A stretch of 64,000 nucleotides of DNA from Aquimarina sp040786285 (GTDB lineage Bacteria > Bacteroidota > Bacteroidia > Flavobacteriales > Flavobacteriaceae). Positions 9,101 through 17,844 of this stretch are shown here, in pieces; within the stretch, counting starts at the first letter, position 1; each line of letters starts with the position of its first letter. A program made the translations under genes and the position numbers. The DNA is taken from NCBI RefSeq assembly GCF_040786285.1, contig NZ_JBFMKQ010000002.1, positions 744,001-808,000 of the forward strand. The letters run 5' to 3'. The notes beneath the pieces are model-generated. The model was given only the letters and a program-made list of their open reading frames with translations, was not told the DNA's origin and made no database searches.

Positions 9101-9368
9101 AGGAACCGATGGAGAGGAAGATGCATTCTCTTCTGTAAAAATAGCTCCTAATCCTCTTAAAAAAGGTGGTTTACTTAAGGTGTATATGCCTAAAAAAGAC
9201 TCACAGAATGCTACAATTTCTATATTAAATGTTATGGGACAAGTAGTTAAAAAAGGAAAGCTTAATAGTAACGGTACAATAGATGTTAGTGGTATGGGCG
9301 CTGGTTTATATATAATCAATATCCAAAACCAACAAACAAAATCTGTACATCGAATAATTATCGAATAA
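6105..9368 (+). CDS. Secreted M36 (fungalysin-like) metalloprotease with MAM-like domain and T9SS tail
   Basis: An extracellular zinc endopeptidase exported by type IX secretion. Order: signal peptide (MKRVYSFVVLLFLITQTTFAQ), an FTP-type propeptide to about residue 230, then the M36 catalytic domain. Zinc ligands are His439 and His443 in HEYGHG and Glu466 in MGEGWSD. A Gly/Pro linker leads to a MAM/jelly-roll-like domain (about 655-835), then another beta domain. The T9SS type A tail (APNPLKKGG to the C-terminus) ends the protein. The ORF extends 13 codons upstream of the chosen ATG, but that would spoil the signal peptide and precede the promoter box. It is single, with a strong terminator after it. 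Confidence 0.93.
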   Translation: MKRVYSFVVLLFLITQTTFAQQSANELIKEHFNDAITVVSNAKSSSENVDFKEWIITDKVPSLKTGIWHYYVQQLHNKIPILHGTYKFTIRDNKITYAVPQFVEGVKDKVVSAKFSISEERAIRILTGRHNLAAPARLSKTVNKKSSGLEVSEFLGSNLTIDEEPIKVQKVYVLDNDQLKLAYNVSLYEKSGENWWSTYVDVSSGKVLLERNLVIRCNFDAPDHSSHKHESESVLFDAPKMGPLTEATTAALAPDSYNVYAMPLESPSHGGRSIVTDPANSTASPFGWHDTNGSNGAEFTITRGNNVWAQEDRNGNNGTGFAPDGGASLDFDFPINLNQAPSNYQSAAITNLFYWNNIIHDVFYQYGFNEASGNFQENNYGNGGAGSDSVNADAQDGSGSNNANFATPGDGGNPRMQMFTWSAPNPDRDGDLDNGIIIHEYGHGISIRLVGGPASNQLGGSEQMGEGWSDWFGLMLTMRAGDRGTDGRGIGTYALNQPTSGGGIRPTRYSTDRSINNTDYADIGGLARPHGVGYAFATILWDMTWLLVDQEGFDPDFYNGTGGNNIALALVTEGLKNTANNPGFVSGRDGILQADQDLYNGAYRCLIWKAFAERGVGQDANENNNGGSNGQTDQTVSFVNPCDGGGPGPGTGECSGDVASFPFSESFETNLGEWSNATSGDDIDWTRDSNGTPSNQTGPSSGADGNFYVYVEASGNGTGFPNKRAILNSPCLNFTSLATPRLTFQYHMFGSAINSLNVEARTDNTGDWTSIFSRNGAQGNNWNAADVDLAAYAGNASVQLRFNVLTGTGGSGWQSDIAIDAVSIQNGTGGPGPDPDCNALSFNDFQINPFSNQDRGGTATIVNAGAGLSMSGNTWKEIALSYTVTSSTVIEFDFSSTAQGEIHAVGFENDASLTPARYFKVHGTQNYGVTNFDNYAGGTTTYVIPVGDFYTGSMDRLVFINDNDAGSGNTSVFSNVKIYEGTCGSSVVESSFGDITALVGTDGEEDAFSSVKIAPNPLKKGGLLKVYMPKKDSQNATISILNVMGQVVKKGKLNSNGTIDVSGMGAGLYIINIQNQQTKSVHRIIIE

Positions 9369-9395
9369 TTGATTTGTTTAGAATTTTAGATTAAT

Positions 9396-9423
9396 AAAAG
9401 ACCGTCCTAGGACGGTCTTTTTT
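9396..9423 (+). terminator. Strong rho-independent terminator after the M36 gene
   Basis: The stem AAAGACCGTCC pairs with GGACGGTCTTT around a central CCTAGG and is followed by a T-run. It is G+C-rich in an A+T-rich setting and lies about 28 bases after the stop codon. Perfect dyad symmetry also gives it an A-run on the other side. Confidence 0.92.
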
Positions 9424-9753
9424 ATTCAAATAACTGAAGAATTTAGAATCTTACATCTTGCGAAACTAAAGTAGTAGAGGTTAATAGTATTTCAACTTTT
9501 GGTTATGTTTTATGAAAGATATTGTTAACCAATTTAATTCTGAATTAAGATTCTTCACTTATAGAATTTTAAAGACCTGATTGAATTAAATTTATCGAAT
9601 TGTAAATGGAGATTGCCGTTTAAAACTTCTTGTTAATCAAATCTTAATACTGTTAAGATTCAATGCTTCTGGTAGAATAAATGTTAAAAAAAGAACAAAC
9701 TATAGATTATATAAATACGTTTAACAAAACACTAACCACTTAAAATTTACAAC
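9424..9753. other. 330-bp intergenic region before the phosphatase gene
   Basis: A+T-rich spacer between the M36 terminator and the next start codon. A TACGTTTA stretch at 9716-9723 resembles the -7 box with one mismatch and is suitably placed, but I see no -33 partner. No ORF or repeat is evident. Confidence 0.45.
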
Positions 9754-12700
9754 ATGAAAAGACTACTTTTATTGTTAATTTCATTATTAGCAATTAATTC
9801 GTACTCATCGAATGGTAAATATCGTTTAACCCTGAGAGGCAACCCCGCAACCTCAATTGTAATAGGATGGGATCAAACTTCAGGAAGTAATCCCGTAGTG
9901 CATTATGGTACTACCGATTTTGGAACAAACTACAATAGTTATCCAAATGCTAAAGCCCCTTCCAGAACCGTTTCTTATAAAGGAATGAACAATAATTTTA
10001 CTCGTCTTACTGGTCTAATCCCTAATACGGCTTATTATTTTGTAATAAAAGATAGTCAAGGCACAAGTGAACGTTTCTGGTTTAAAACAGCCCCAGCAAA
10101 TAATGGTAGATTGTCATTTATTGCCGGAGGAGATTCTCGAAACAACCGAACTCCCAGACAAAGAGCAAATCGATTAGTGGCAAAACTTAAACCTCATGCT
10201 GTGCTATTTGGCGGTGATATGACCAACGGTGATAGTAATAGTGAATGGATCGATTGGTTTAATGATTGGCAATTAACTATAGCTAATGATAATAGAATGT
10301 TTCCTATTGTTGCTGCGCGAGGTAATCATGAAGATAGCAATAATAGTATCTATAACCTTTTTGATGTGCCTTCATCAAGTGTATACTATGCAATTACATT
10401 TGGCAATAATTTGGTAAGAGCCTATACTTTGAATACCGAAATATCTATCTCGGGAAATCAAACAACCTGGCTGCAAAATGATTTAAACTCTAATGGCAAT
10501 ACCATATGGAAAATGGCACAGTACCATAAACCTATGCGTCCTCATGTTTCTTCAAAATCAGAAGGGAATAATCAGTATAATAATTGGTCACAATTGTTTT
10601 ACAATAAAGGAGTGAAATTGGTCATCGAGTGTGATGCCCATACCGTAAAAACAACTTGGCCAGTGCGCCCATCTACAGGGTCAGGAAGCGATGAAGGTTT
10701 TATTAGAGATGATCAAAATGGAACAGTATACGCAGGAGAAGGATGTTGGGGTGCCCCGTTACGTTCTAATAATGATAATAAAAACTGGACTCGTAACTCG
10801 GCAAAGTTCAATCAATTTAAATGGATTTTTGTTGATGAAAGTAAAATAGAAATAAGAACCGTTAGAGTAGATAACGAATCACAAGTGGGATCGGTCTCTA
10901 ATAATAATGTTTTTACAATACCTAACAATCTAGATATTTGGAATCCTTCAAATGGTAGTGTTGTAACCATTAATAATACAAATGTAGTTGATACCGAAGC
11001 ACCATCTGCACCAACTAATCTTACGTCATTTAATGTAACAGCAAGCTCAGTTTCTTTAAACTGGAATGCTGCAACCGATAATATTGCAGTTTCTGGATAT
11101 GATATTTATCAAAACAACACAAAAATTGGAAGTACTGGAACTACAGGCTACGATGTGAGTGGACTGTCTTCTAATACATCATATTCATTTAAGATTAAAG
11201 CTAAAGATGCTGCGGGTAATATTTCTGGATTCGGTAATGCAGAGAATGTTACTACATTAGATGGCTCAACAACATTATATACTGTTGGTATTACCACAGT
11301 TGGCGGTAGTAATTCTGCTCATGCTACACGTCGAGCAATGCCATATACAATGACAGAAAACGGAATACTGCAAAGTATCTCTTTTCATATTCAAGGTGGT
11401 ACGGGAGATGTTCAACTAGGAGTATATGCCAATAATAATGGAACACCAGGGAATAGATTAGGTACCACATCAGTTACTTCTGTTAGATCAACAAGAGGGT
11501 GGCAAACCTTATCACTACAAAACCCTGTTCCTGTAAATAATGGAGATACGATATGGTTAGCTTGGATATTTTCTAATAATCCTGGGATTGCATATATTTC
11601 TGGAAGTCCAGGACGATACCAGGCAACAGGGTCTAGTTGGTCAACAAGTGGTAATAATATGCCATCAACCTATGGTAGTGGGTCCCAAAGTAATTATCTA
11701 TACTCAGTATATGCAAACTACTTAAGAAACACATCATCTACAACCTATACATTAACCACGAATATTGTTGGGCAAGGGTCGATAAATGGTGCTGGTACAT
11801 ATACAGAAGGGACTACCGCAACAGTTACAGCCACTCCAATATCAGGATGGCAGTTTGATGGATGGACCGGAGGACTTTCTGGTACTGCTAATCCTGCCAA
11901 CATAATCATGAATTCTAATAAAAATGTTACCGCTACCTTTAGTGAAGTAACAGGGGGAGGGGAAACCAGAACTTTAGAAGTTGCAATTACCAGTGGGAGT
12001 GATGATGTAGAAGAAAGTCAGAATGGAGCAATCTATGCTAATAGTAGTGATCTTGAAATGGTCTATGATAGCTATAATAGCAATGGGTATCAAAAAATAG
12101 GTTTGAGATTTAGATCTGTACAATTACCAAAAAATGCTACAATTAATAGTGCATATTTGCAGTTTACCGCAGACGAAAGCAATAGTGCAGGAGCAGAGTT
12201 AGAGGTTTCGTTACATAATAGTAGTGATTCCCCAGCATTTTCTTCGTCAAATAATGTATCTGGCAGAACCACTTTTTCTAATAAAATTACGTGGCAACCT
12301 TCTTCGTGGACAAGTAACCAAAGCGGAAATTCGCAACGTTCTCCTAATTTAAAGAATATGGTGCAAAGCTTGGTTAATAAAAGCGGTTGGGCTTCGGGTA
12401 ATGATGTAAGTTTTATTATTAAAGGAAAAGGAAATAGTTTAACGAGTACTTCTGCAAAAAGAGTAGCCGACTCTTATGAAGGAGGCGCGAACAAGGCAGC
12501 AAGATTAATTATAGAATATACAACCGGAAACGTAAGATCTTCCAAAGCGATAGTAGGGCAAAAACAGTTTTTTAGTGTGCTTCCTAACCCTTTTACTAAT
12601 GACATCACTATTTCGACCCCTTTATTAAAGGTTAATAGATCATATACCGTTACAATTTATACACTAACAGGTATGGAAGTATATAAAGAAAGCATTTCTT

Positions 12701-12810
12701 CAAAATCACAAATAATACATCCTAAAGTTACTCAGGCTGGTGTTTATTTACTTTCGATAAGTGATGAGAATAATACTATTATCAAAACGGAAAGGTTGGT
12801 AAAGAAGTAA
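9754..12810 (+). CDS. Secreted purple-acid-phosphatase-like metallophosphoesterase, multidomain, T9SS tail
   Basis: An exported phosphoesterase of 1018 residues. Order: signal peptide (about 1-19); an FN3-like N-terminal domain as in purple acid phosphatases (about 22-115); a calcineurin-like core with GGDSR (Asp127), GGDMTNGD (Asp155), GNHE (Asn191, His192), His258 and ECDAHT (His296). An FN3 domain (about 415-500), an unnamed beta domain (about 505-650), an InlB/Bacteroides-type repeat (about 655-720, GWQFDGWTGG) and a DNRLRE-like beta domain (about 735-920) follow. A T9SS tail (LPNPFTNDI to the end) closes it. The usual GHxHxYER motif is altered to ECDAHTVKT. The natural substrate is unknown. 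Confidence 0.88.
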   Translation: MKRLLLLLISLLAINSYSSNGKYRLTLRGNPATSIVIGWDQTSGSNPVVHYGTTDFGTNYNSYPNAKAPSRTVSYKGMNNNFTRLTGLIPNTAYYFVIKDSQGTSERFWFKTAPANNGRLSFIAGGDSRNNRTPRQRANRLVAKLKPHAVLFGGDMTNGDSNSEWIDWFNDWQLTIANDNRMFPIVAARGNHEDSNNSIYNLFDVPSSSVYYAITFGNNLVRAYTLNTEISISGNQTTWLQNDLNSNGNTIWKMAQYHKPMRPHVSSKSEGNNQYNNWSQLFYNKGVKLVIECDAHTVKTTWPVRPSTGSGSDEGFIRDDQNGTVYAGEGCWGAPLRSNNDNKNWTRNSAKFNQFKWIFVDESKIEIRTVRVDNESQVGSVSNNNVFTIPNNLDIWNPSNGSVVTINNTNVVDTEAPSAPTNLTSFNVTASSVSLNWNAATDNIAVSGYDIYQNNTKIGSTGTTGYDVSGLSSNTSYSFKIKAKDAAGNISGFGNAENVTTLDGSTTLYTVGITTVGGSNSAHATRRAMPYTMTENGILQSISFHIQGGTGDVQLGVYANNNGTPGNRLGTTSVTSVRSTRGWQTLSLQNPVPVNNGDTIWLAWIFSNNPGIAYISGSPGRYQATGSSWSTSGNNMPSTYGSGSQSNYLYSVYANYLRNTSSTTYTLTTNIVGQGSINGAGTYTEGTTATVTATPISGWQFDGWTGGLSGTANPANIIMNSNKNVTATFSEVTGGGETRTLEVAITSGSDDVEESQNGAIYANSSDLEMVYDSYNSNGYQKIGLRFRSVQLPKNATINSAYLQFTADESNSAGAELEVSLHNSSDSPAFSSSNNVSGRTTFSNKITWQPSSWTSNQSGNSQRSPNLKNMVQSLVNKSGWASGNDVSFIIKGKGNSLTSTSAKRVADSYEGGANKAARLIIEYTTGNVRSSKAIVGQKQFFSVLPNPFTNDITISTPLLKVNRSYTVTIYTLTGMEVYKESISSKSQIIHPKVTQAGVYLLSISDENNTIIKTERLVKK

Positions 12811-12840
12811 GTACATAAAACTAAATGTACATTTTTTAGA

Positions 12841-12874
12841 CCGCTAATTCTTAATTAGAATTGGCGGTTTTTGA
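12841..12874 (+). terminator. Terminator of the phosphatase gene, overlapping the convergent gene's end
   Basis: The stem CCGCTAATTCT pairs, with one mismatch, with AGAATTGGCGG and is followed by a T-rich run. It lies 30 bases beyond the phosphatase stop codon and overlaps the last codons of the convergent DUF4442 gene. Confidence 0.75.
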
Positions 12875-13387
12875 TTTTTTTCTTTTCTCTTTGTAATATA
12901 ATTTATCGGCGATATATAATGTTTTATTTATCTCGCAGTAGATTTTTGAGCCATTTTTATTGGTAAGAATAGTGGTTTTTATTATTTCAATTTCTTTTTC
13001 TAGCTTGACCTTGTCTTTTATCATTGACAATTCTTCTAAGGTATAAATGAAGTCAGCATACAGATTTTCTTTTGCCGGACGTTTGAAATTGATTTCTGCA
13101 GATTTATCCCATACGACATATTCTTCTCCTAGAATATTAATTAACTGAACCATGGGTACTGGATCTACAGCAGAAAACATACTTCCTCCAAAAATTGAGT
13201 TTACATAATTTCTATTTTTATAACTAATAGGGATTTTCATTTTAACAACCAGCAAGTCTTTTGAAACTTTTTTAATCCTTCCTGTGCTTCTTCTGTACAT
13301 TGGAGAAAAATTGAAGCCATACTTAAAGAGATTATGCCTTCCGATATATTTTGAACCTATTTTTGCTATTTTCTGATATATTGACAT
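12851..13387 (-). CDS. DUF4442 hotdog-fold protein (thioesterase-like)
   Basis: A 178-residue protein with the hotdog-fold features of DUF4442: RNYVNSIFGGSMFSAVDPVPMVQLINILG at about residues 58-86, where a helix carries the family's small-residue turn, followed by the strand VVWDKSAEINFKRPA. Hotdog proteins of this group resemble acyl-CoA thioesterases, but no substrate is known. The C-terminus is Lys-rich. It lies 73 bases downstream of the DinB-family gene on the same strand. Confidence 0.8.
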   Translation of the reverse strand: MSIYQKIAKIGSKYIGRHNLFKYGFNFSPMYRRSTGRIKKVSKDLLVVKMKIPISYKNRNYVNSIFGGSMFSAVDPVPMVQLINILGEEYVVWDKSAEINFKRPAKENLYADFIYTLEELSMIKDKVKLEKEIEIIKTTILTNKNGSKIYCEINKTLYIADKLYYKEKRKKSKTANSN

Positions 13388-13460
13388 GTTTTGGTTATTT
13401 CTTAATGGCTTGAATGCTATATGTAAAATGTGTTTTTATATGTGTTGTAGTCCTGTTTTT

Positions 13461-13985
13461 TTATTTCTTTAAAACCCTCAAATAATTTATCCAGGGTCCA
13501 ACTTCATCTTTATATTGTTTAGCCATTACCCTTGAAATTTGTCCAATATGTCCTAAATCATGAACTGTCCATGTAGATATAAGTTGTTTTAGTGTAACTT
13601 TTCCAAATTCGGGGTGTGTTCCAGTTAATTTCAAATCGTCTTCTGTAATTTTTAACGACTTTAATTCTTCAAGGTTTTTTAATCTTAATTCGGTAAAATT
13701 TTCAAGTAATTCAGAAATCGGTTTGTTTTGATCTTCTTGTAATTGAGCAAATCTGTCAAAGGGTTCAAACAATTTGTTTTCAGAGACGCTCAAAATTGTT
13801 CTGATTCGTATCATCCAATCTGTTTTTTCTCCAAAAATTAAATGCCCTACGATTTCGTATGGACTCCAAGTATTCAATCCTTCATTATTCCTTAACCATT
13901 CATTAGACAATCCTAATAAATAGGATTTCAAAATTAAAGGGGTTTTTTCTAAAATTTCTATTGATTTGTTTAATTCAAATTGCAT
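13461..13985 (-). CDS. DinB-family (DfsB-like) protein
   Basis: A 174-residue four-helix bundle protein. The putative metal-binding histidines are in GHLIFGEKTDW (about residue 47) and in the C-terminal TVHDLGHIGQI (about 138-148), spaced as in the DinB superfamily of divalent-metal-dependent enzymes. Some relatives use bacillithiol or mycothiol. The specific reaction is unknown. It lies between the OsmC-fusion hydrolase and the DUF4442 gene with gaps of about 75 bases, so co-transcription is possible. Confidence 0.82.
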   Translation of the reverse strand: MQFELNKSIEILEKTPLILKSYLLGLSNEWLRNNEGLNTWSPYEIVGHLIFGEKTDWMIRIRTILSVSENKLFEPFDRFAQLQEDQNKPISELLENFTELRLKNLEELKSLKITEDDLKLTGTHPEFGKVTLKQLISTWTVHDLGHIGQISRVMAKQYKDEVGPWINYLRVLKK

Positions 13986-14060
13986 TTGTTCTTATTTCAT
14001 TCCTAATGCACTACAACCATTACTGTTGCTACCTATTTATGACTATATAGTAATTTAAAA

Positions 14061-15275
14061 CTAATCCACTAATTTGGTAATCACTTGTGTCTCGCTATGC
14101 AATGTTTTGTGCACAGGACATTTATCGGCTATCTGGAGGATTCTTGCAATCTGTTTTTCATCAAGGTTACCTTCAAGTTTAATTTCTCTTTCAAAAGTAT
14201 CAATCTTTGCTGTTGGATCTTCGCAATTCTCACAATCAACCATATGCTTTTTATCATAACTGGTATGTACTTCTATATGCTGCAGTTCCCAATCTTTTCT
14301 GGCTACATACATTTTGATGGTCATAGCCGTACAAGCAGATAGACCCGCCGAAACTAATTCATAGGGAGTAGGTCCAAAATCACTACCGCCAACGCTTTCT
14401 GGTTCATCGGCAACCATATAATGATTCCCTACTTTCATTTGTGTGGTGTATCCTTCATCATTACCTAGACTGGCAACAACATGATGATGACTCTTTAATT
14501 GAGGAGTTTCAGGAATATCAACATACCTGGATGACCAACCAGCAATCACTTTACCTACATAGATAGAATCTTCTTTTCTCATTAATAGGTGGTCCGCACC
14601 ATCAAGAGTAACAAAACTTTTAGGATGTTTAGCAGCGTGATAGATCTCTTCTGCATTTTGGATTCCTACTGTTGTGTCTTGAGGAGAGTGCATTACTAAA
14701 AGTGCTTTTCCTAAGTTTTTTGCTATTTCGGGTAAGGATTTGGTCTCTAAATCATCAATAAACTGTTTTTTTATAGTAAAGTCTCTTCCGCTTAAGTTAA
14801 CTACAGCCATACCCTTGTCTTCGATTTCTTGTAATCCACTTTTTAATAAATGCTTTACATGTTTGGGATTAGATGGTGCACCAACAGTGGCGACTGCTTT
14901 TATCGAGTCGATTTCTGCGGCTGCAAATATAGATGCTGCTCCACCTAACGAATGACCAACGAGCAGGGTTGGGGCTTTATATTCTTTTGCTAAAAAGTCT
15001 GCGGCAGCGACCAAGTCTCCTACATTACCAGAAAAATTGGTATCTGCAAAATCTCCTTCACTCTCGCCAAGCCCGGTAAAATCAAATCGCAATACCCCAA
15101 AACCATGAGAGGTAAGTCCTCTACTTATATTACGCACTGCTCCCAGGTTTTTGTTACAGGTAAAGCAATGCGCAAATAATACAAAATTATGTGGATGTTG
15201 ATCTGCGGGAAGCTCTAAACGCCCAGATAGTGTTTGACCTTCTGTATTGGTGAAAGTAACTTTAGATAAGCTCAT
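14061..15275 (-). CDS. Alpha/beta hydrolase-OsmC fusion protein
   Basis: A two-domain cytoplasmic enzyme of 404 residues. Residues 1-255 form an alpha/beta hydrolase with nucleophile Ser109 in GHSLGG, Asp200 (HSPQD) and His229 (GADH). Residues 270-404 form an OsmC/Ohr-type peroxidase domain with redox cysteines Cys315 (SACTAM) and Cys386 (ADKCPVH). Natural fusions of this kind are known across bacteria and are thought to join ester cleavage to organic-peroxide handling. Both active sites look complete. The upstream -7-like TATCTTTA is imperfect. Confidence 0.92.
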   Translation of the reverse strand: MSLSKVTFTNTEGQTLSGRLELPADQHPHNFVLFAHCFTCNKNLGAVRNISRGLTSHGFGVLRFDFTGLGESEGDFADTNFSGNVGDLVAAADFLAKEYKAPTLLVGHSLGGAASIFAAAEIDSIKAVATVGAPSNPKHVKHLLKSGLQEIEDKGMAVVNLSGRDFTIKKQFIDDLETKSLPEIAKNLGKALLVMHSPQDTTVGIQNAEEIYHAAKHPKSFVTLDGADHLLMRKEDSIYVGKVIAGWSSRYVDIPETPQLKSHHHVVASLGNDEGYTTQMKVGNHYMVADEPESVGGSDFGPTPYELVSAGLSACTAMTIKMYVARKDWELQHIEVHTSYDKKHMVDCENCEDPTAKIDTFEREIKLEGNLDEKQIARILQIADKCPVHKTLHSETQVITKLVD

Positions 15276-15376
15276 TTTGGATAGTTTATTTTAGAGTCGT
15301 TTTATAATAAGAATACTTTCTCTAAAGATAATTTTTTCAAACCAAAATCACCACATTAATTTTGCCTTGGGTTTTG

Positions 15377-15919
15377 TTAAAGTTTTGGCTTCATATTTTT
15401 AATATGCCAGGTATATGATCTTCTTTTTTTCCAGGTACCATCTTTCGAAATATCAAATGAAGTCGTTATAAGTTCCCCATCTTTAAGAGTAGAGCGATGT
15501 CCATGCACTTTATTATTGCCACTTGGGTCAACAAATTCCTGAATGAGTTCTGATTGATTGTCTTTGTTCATTGTCATAGGCCCTATCCCAATGGTGCCAT
15601 CACCTGCATATTGTACAACAATTCCTTGATTTTTACCAAAATCCCAATATTGCCGAAACTCCCAGAAAATTCCTTGTTTTTTGCCATTAATCAACCCATA
15701 TAATTTTCCGGTAATACTTTGTTTTCCTATTCCCCATTGCCAATCCATTCCGTATTGATCAAAAGGCTCTTTTTCGTTTTTATATGTTGAATTATCTGTA
15801 ATCCAATTTCCAATAGACTCTTCCATATTCTTAACAAACCAATCCGGTGCTTTTTGTTGAGCGAGTGTACTGGTTGTAATTGATACGAATAATAAAAATG
15901 TGATATATGTTTTCATCAT
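15377..15919 (-). CDS. Secreted protein of unknown function (lipocalin/DUF1579-like)
   Basis: A 180-residue protein with a signal peptide (MMKTYITFLLFVSITTSTLAQ). The mature part is rich in beta-prone Trp/Gly segments (GNWITDNSTY, YGMDWQWGIGKQSITGKLYG), suggesting a small barrel of the kind in DUF1579. I do not recognise a catalytic motif. It lies 11 bases after the SRPBCC gene, so the two are very likely one operon, divergent from the AraC-type regulator gene. Confidence 0.65.
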   Translation of the reverse strand: MMKTYITFLLFVSITTSTLAQQKAPDWFVKNMEESIGNWITDNSTYKNEKEPFDQYGMDWQWGIGKQSITGKLYGLINGKKQGIFWEFRQYWDFGKNQGIVVQYAGDGTIGIGPMTMNKDNQSELIQEFVDPSGNNKVHGHRSTLKDGELITTSFDISKDGTWKKRRSYTWHIKNMKPKL

Positions 15920-15930
15920 GTTAGTTTTAA

Positions 15931-16485
15931 TTATTTTTTACCTTCTGCTTGTTGTTGCCAATTGTCTAATAGAAAATCGGTATCTTCTTTAGCTTGTTTC
16001 ATCCCCATAGAAAGGAAATATCCACTTAAAAAAGGACTTTTAAATTCATATGCAAAATCCATCTTTAATCTTGTTTGTAATGGACTTACTTGTTCTACTT
16101 TCCATAAACCAGATAATGATTTAAGAGGAAAGGGATAGTCTTCTTTTTGTGTGTTTACTACAAATCGAAACTCCTTACCAGGATTCCATACCGTACAGGT
16201 TTCTTCCCAACTACTGCCATCAGGAGCACTACAAACACGCTTCATTCCTAAACCTTGCCCTTCCACAATTTCTACATGATGTATATTTGGGGCAGTTACT
16301 TTATGATAATTTCCTACATCAGAAATCACCTCCCAGACATTTTCTTTAGGGGCATTAATAATTCGTTCTGCAATAAAATGTTGTTCACCTTTGGCTTTAG
16401 GATACTGCACAAACCCGTACACCAATAAAACTACAATGTCTAGCACCAAAAAGATGGCTATTACTTTTAAAATTTTACGTATCAT
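15931..16485 (-). CDS. SRPBCC (START-like) protein with N-terminal membrane anchor
   Basis: A 184-residue protein: one transmembrane helix (about residues 5-25), then a Bet v1/START-type lipid-binding fold starting with ERIINAPKENVWEVISDVGNYHKV, the usual first strand-helix signature. It would hold a hydrophobic ligand at the periplasmic face. No ligand can be named. It is the first gene of a two-gene operon, 147 bases from a divergent AraC-type regulator; three related sites in that gap suggest joint control. Confidence 0.8.
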   Translation of the reverse strand: MIRKILKVIAIFLVLDIVVLLVYGFVQYPKAKGEQHFIAERIINAPKENVWEVISDVGNYHKVTAPNIHHVEIVEGQGLGMKRVCSAPDGSSWEETCTVWNPGKEFRFVVNTQKEDYPFPLKSLSGLWKVEQVSPLQTRLKMDFAYEFKSPFLSGYFLSMGMKQAKEDTDFLLDNWQQQAEGKK

Positions 16486-16632
16486 AACTGTTCATTTTTG
16501 TACTATAAAAGTACCTAACAAACTGCTTGATTTTGCAGTAAATAGGGTGCTCTCAATTAATTGAAACTTATTTATAGTACATTCACCACAGATGCATTTT
16601 CTCATTTAATTAAGTAGTACTATTTTTATCTT
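16486..16632. promoter_or_regulatory. Divergent control region with three GTACTAT sites
   Basis: GTACTATAAA at 16500-16509 is exactly inverted as TTTATAGTAC at 16571-16580. A third partial copy, GTACTAT, lies at 16617-16623. A perfect 12-bp palindrome TCAATTAATTGA lies between them (16553-16564). The first copy overlaps a -7-like TACTTTTA (minus strand, 16507-16514) for the SRPBCC gene. These are candidate operators for the AraC-type regulator encoded next door; that assignment is inference. Confidence 0.45.
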
Positions 16633-17736
16633 ATGAATAGTATTGAGTCTTTTGCATTTGTGATCACCTTTTTACTTGGTGGAGTTATCTTGGTGGGATG
16701 CTTCATTATTTTGGTAGTTCTTAAAAGTGTTTCGTTAAGGCAATCAAGATTCTTTTTAGCTTTAGCAATTTTTGGTTTAATTCAGCATCTGTTTACCTAC
16801 CTTTTATTTACAACACAACTTATCAAGCAATGGCCACATTTGCTTGGTATTGGTTATCCTTTGTTATACTTGGTTGGTCCTTGTTTTTATTTATTTATAA
16901 AGAGTTATGGGGATTCATCTTTTAGGTTAAAGACGATTGATTTAATACATATACTTCCCTTTATATCGATGTTGGTACTTTTTATTCCCAGATATATAGG
17001 AAGTATAGAAGAAAAACAAGCTATAATACAGTATTACTATGATATTTTACCCAATGGATCTGTAGCTTTTTCGGATTGGTTACAGGCTAGTTTGCACCTG
17101 ATCCTATTATTTGTTTATGCTACAATTGCATTGTTTTTTATTCATAAAAAAGATCAAAAAAATAGCGTTCTCCTAAAACGATTTGGGATTCTTTTGATAT
17201 TCTTAGCGGTTACCGAACTTATGCTACAGACCGGTTTTTTACTTACAGGAGCCTCTGCAATCACAACCGAAATTATATTATCCGGACTCATGTCGATAAC
17301 GATATTATTATTAGGATACTGGATTGTGGATATTAAACAAATATTACCAGTACTAGAGGGAAGAAAATATAAAACCTCGCCATTATCTGAAGTCCGTTCC
17401 CAAGAGATTCAGCAACAAATACAAGTGTTTTTTTATGAGGAAAAGAGATATTTGGATCCTAATCTCAAAATTGCAGATTTATCCAGTACCATTAATGTAC
17501 CATCACATCATATTTCTCAGGTATTGAGTGAAAAAATGAATTCAAATTTTTATGAAATTCTTAATCGTCATCGAATAGAGAAAGCTAAAGAGATGCTACA
17601 ATCTGGAGCATTACAGAAAATTTCTGTGCAGGCAATAGGCGAGGAGTGTGGATTTAGCAGTAAGACAAGTTTCTATAGAGCTTTTAAGAAAATTACCTCG
17701 ATGACACCAATGCAGTATATTGGAAAAAATTCTTAG
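16633..17736 (+). CDS. Membrane-bound AraC-family transcriptional regulator
   Basis: A 367-residue protein. The first 235 residues hold seven hydrophobic helices (about 5-28, 38-58, 70-89, 102-118, 152-170, 182-203, 209-233). The C-terminal 100 residues are an AraC/XylS DNA-binding domain with two helix-turn-helices (LKIADLSSTINVPSHHISQV and KISVQAIGEECGFSSKTSF), ending in the family's TPMQYI. Such membrane regulators are common in flavobacteria. The sensed signal is unknown. Divergent orientation suggests it controls the SRPBCC pair. Confidence 0.9.
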   Translation: MNSIESFAFVITFLLGGVILVGCFIILVVLKSVSLRQSRFFLALAIFGLIQHLFTYLLFTTQLIKQWPHLLGIGYPLLYLVGPCFYLFIKSYGDSSFRLKTIDLIHILPFISMLVLFIPRYIGSIEEKQAIIQYYYDILPNGSVAFSDWLQASLHLILLFVYATIALFFIHKKDQKNSVLLKRFGILLIFLAVTELMLQTGFLLTGASAITTEIILSGLMSITILLLGYWIVDIKQILPVLEGRKYKTSPLSEVRSQEIQQQIQVFFYEEKRYLDPNLKIADLSSTINVPSHHISQVLSEKMNSNFYEILNRHRIEKAKEMLQSGALQKISVQAIGEECGFSSKTSFYRAFKKITSMTPMQYIGKNS

Positions 17737-17844
17737 CCTAGTTCTTTTGTGAAACATTCGGTAATAACTGTTTTTTGTCAGAATTTTTGAGAAAACGCTC
17801 AGGCTTATATTTGTTATATTGCATAAAATATAAAACAATCTACG

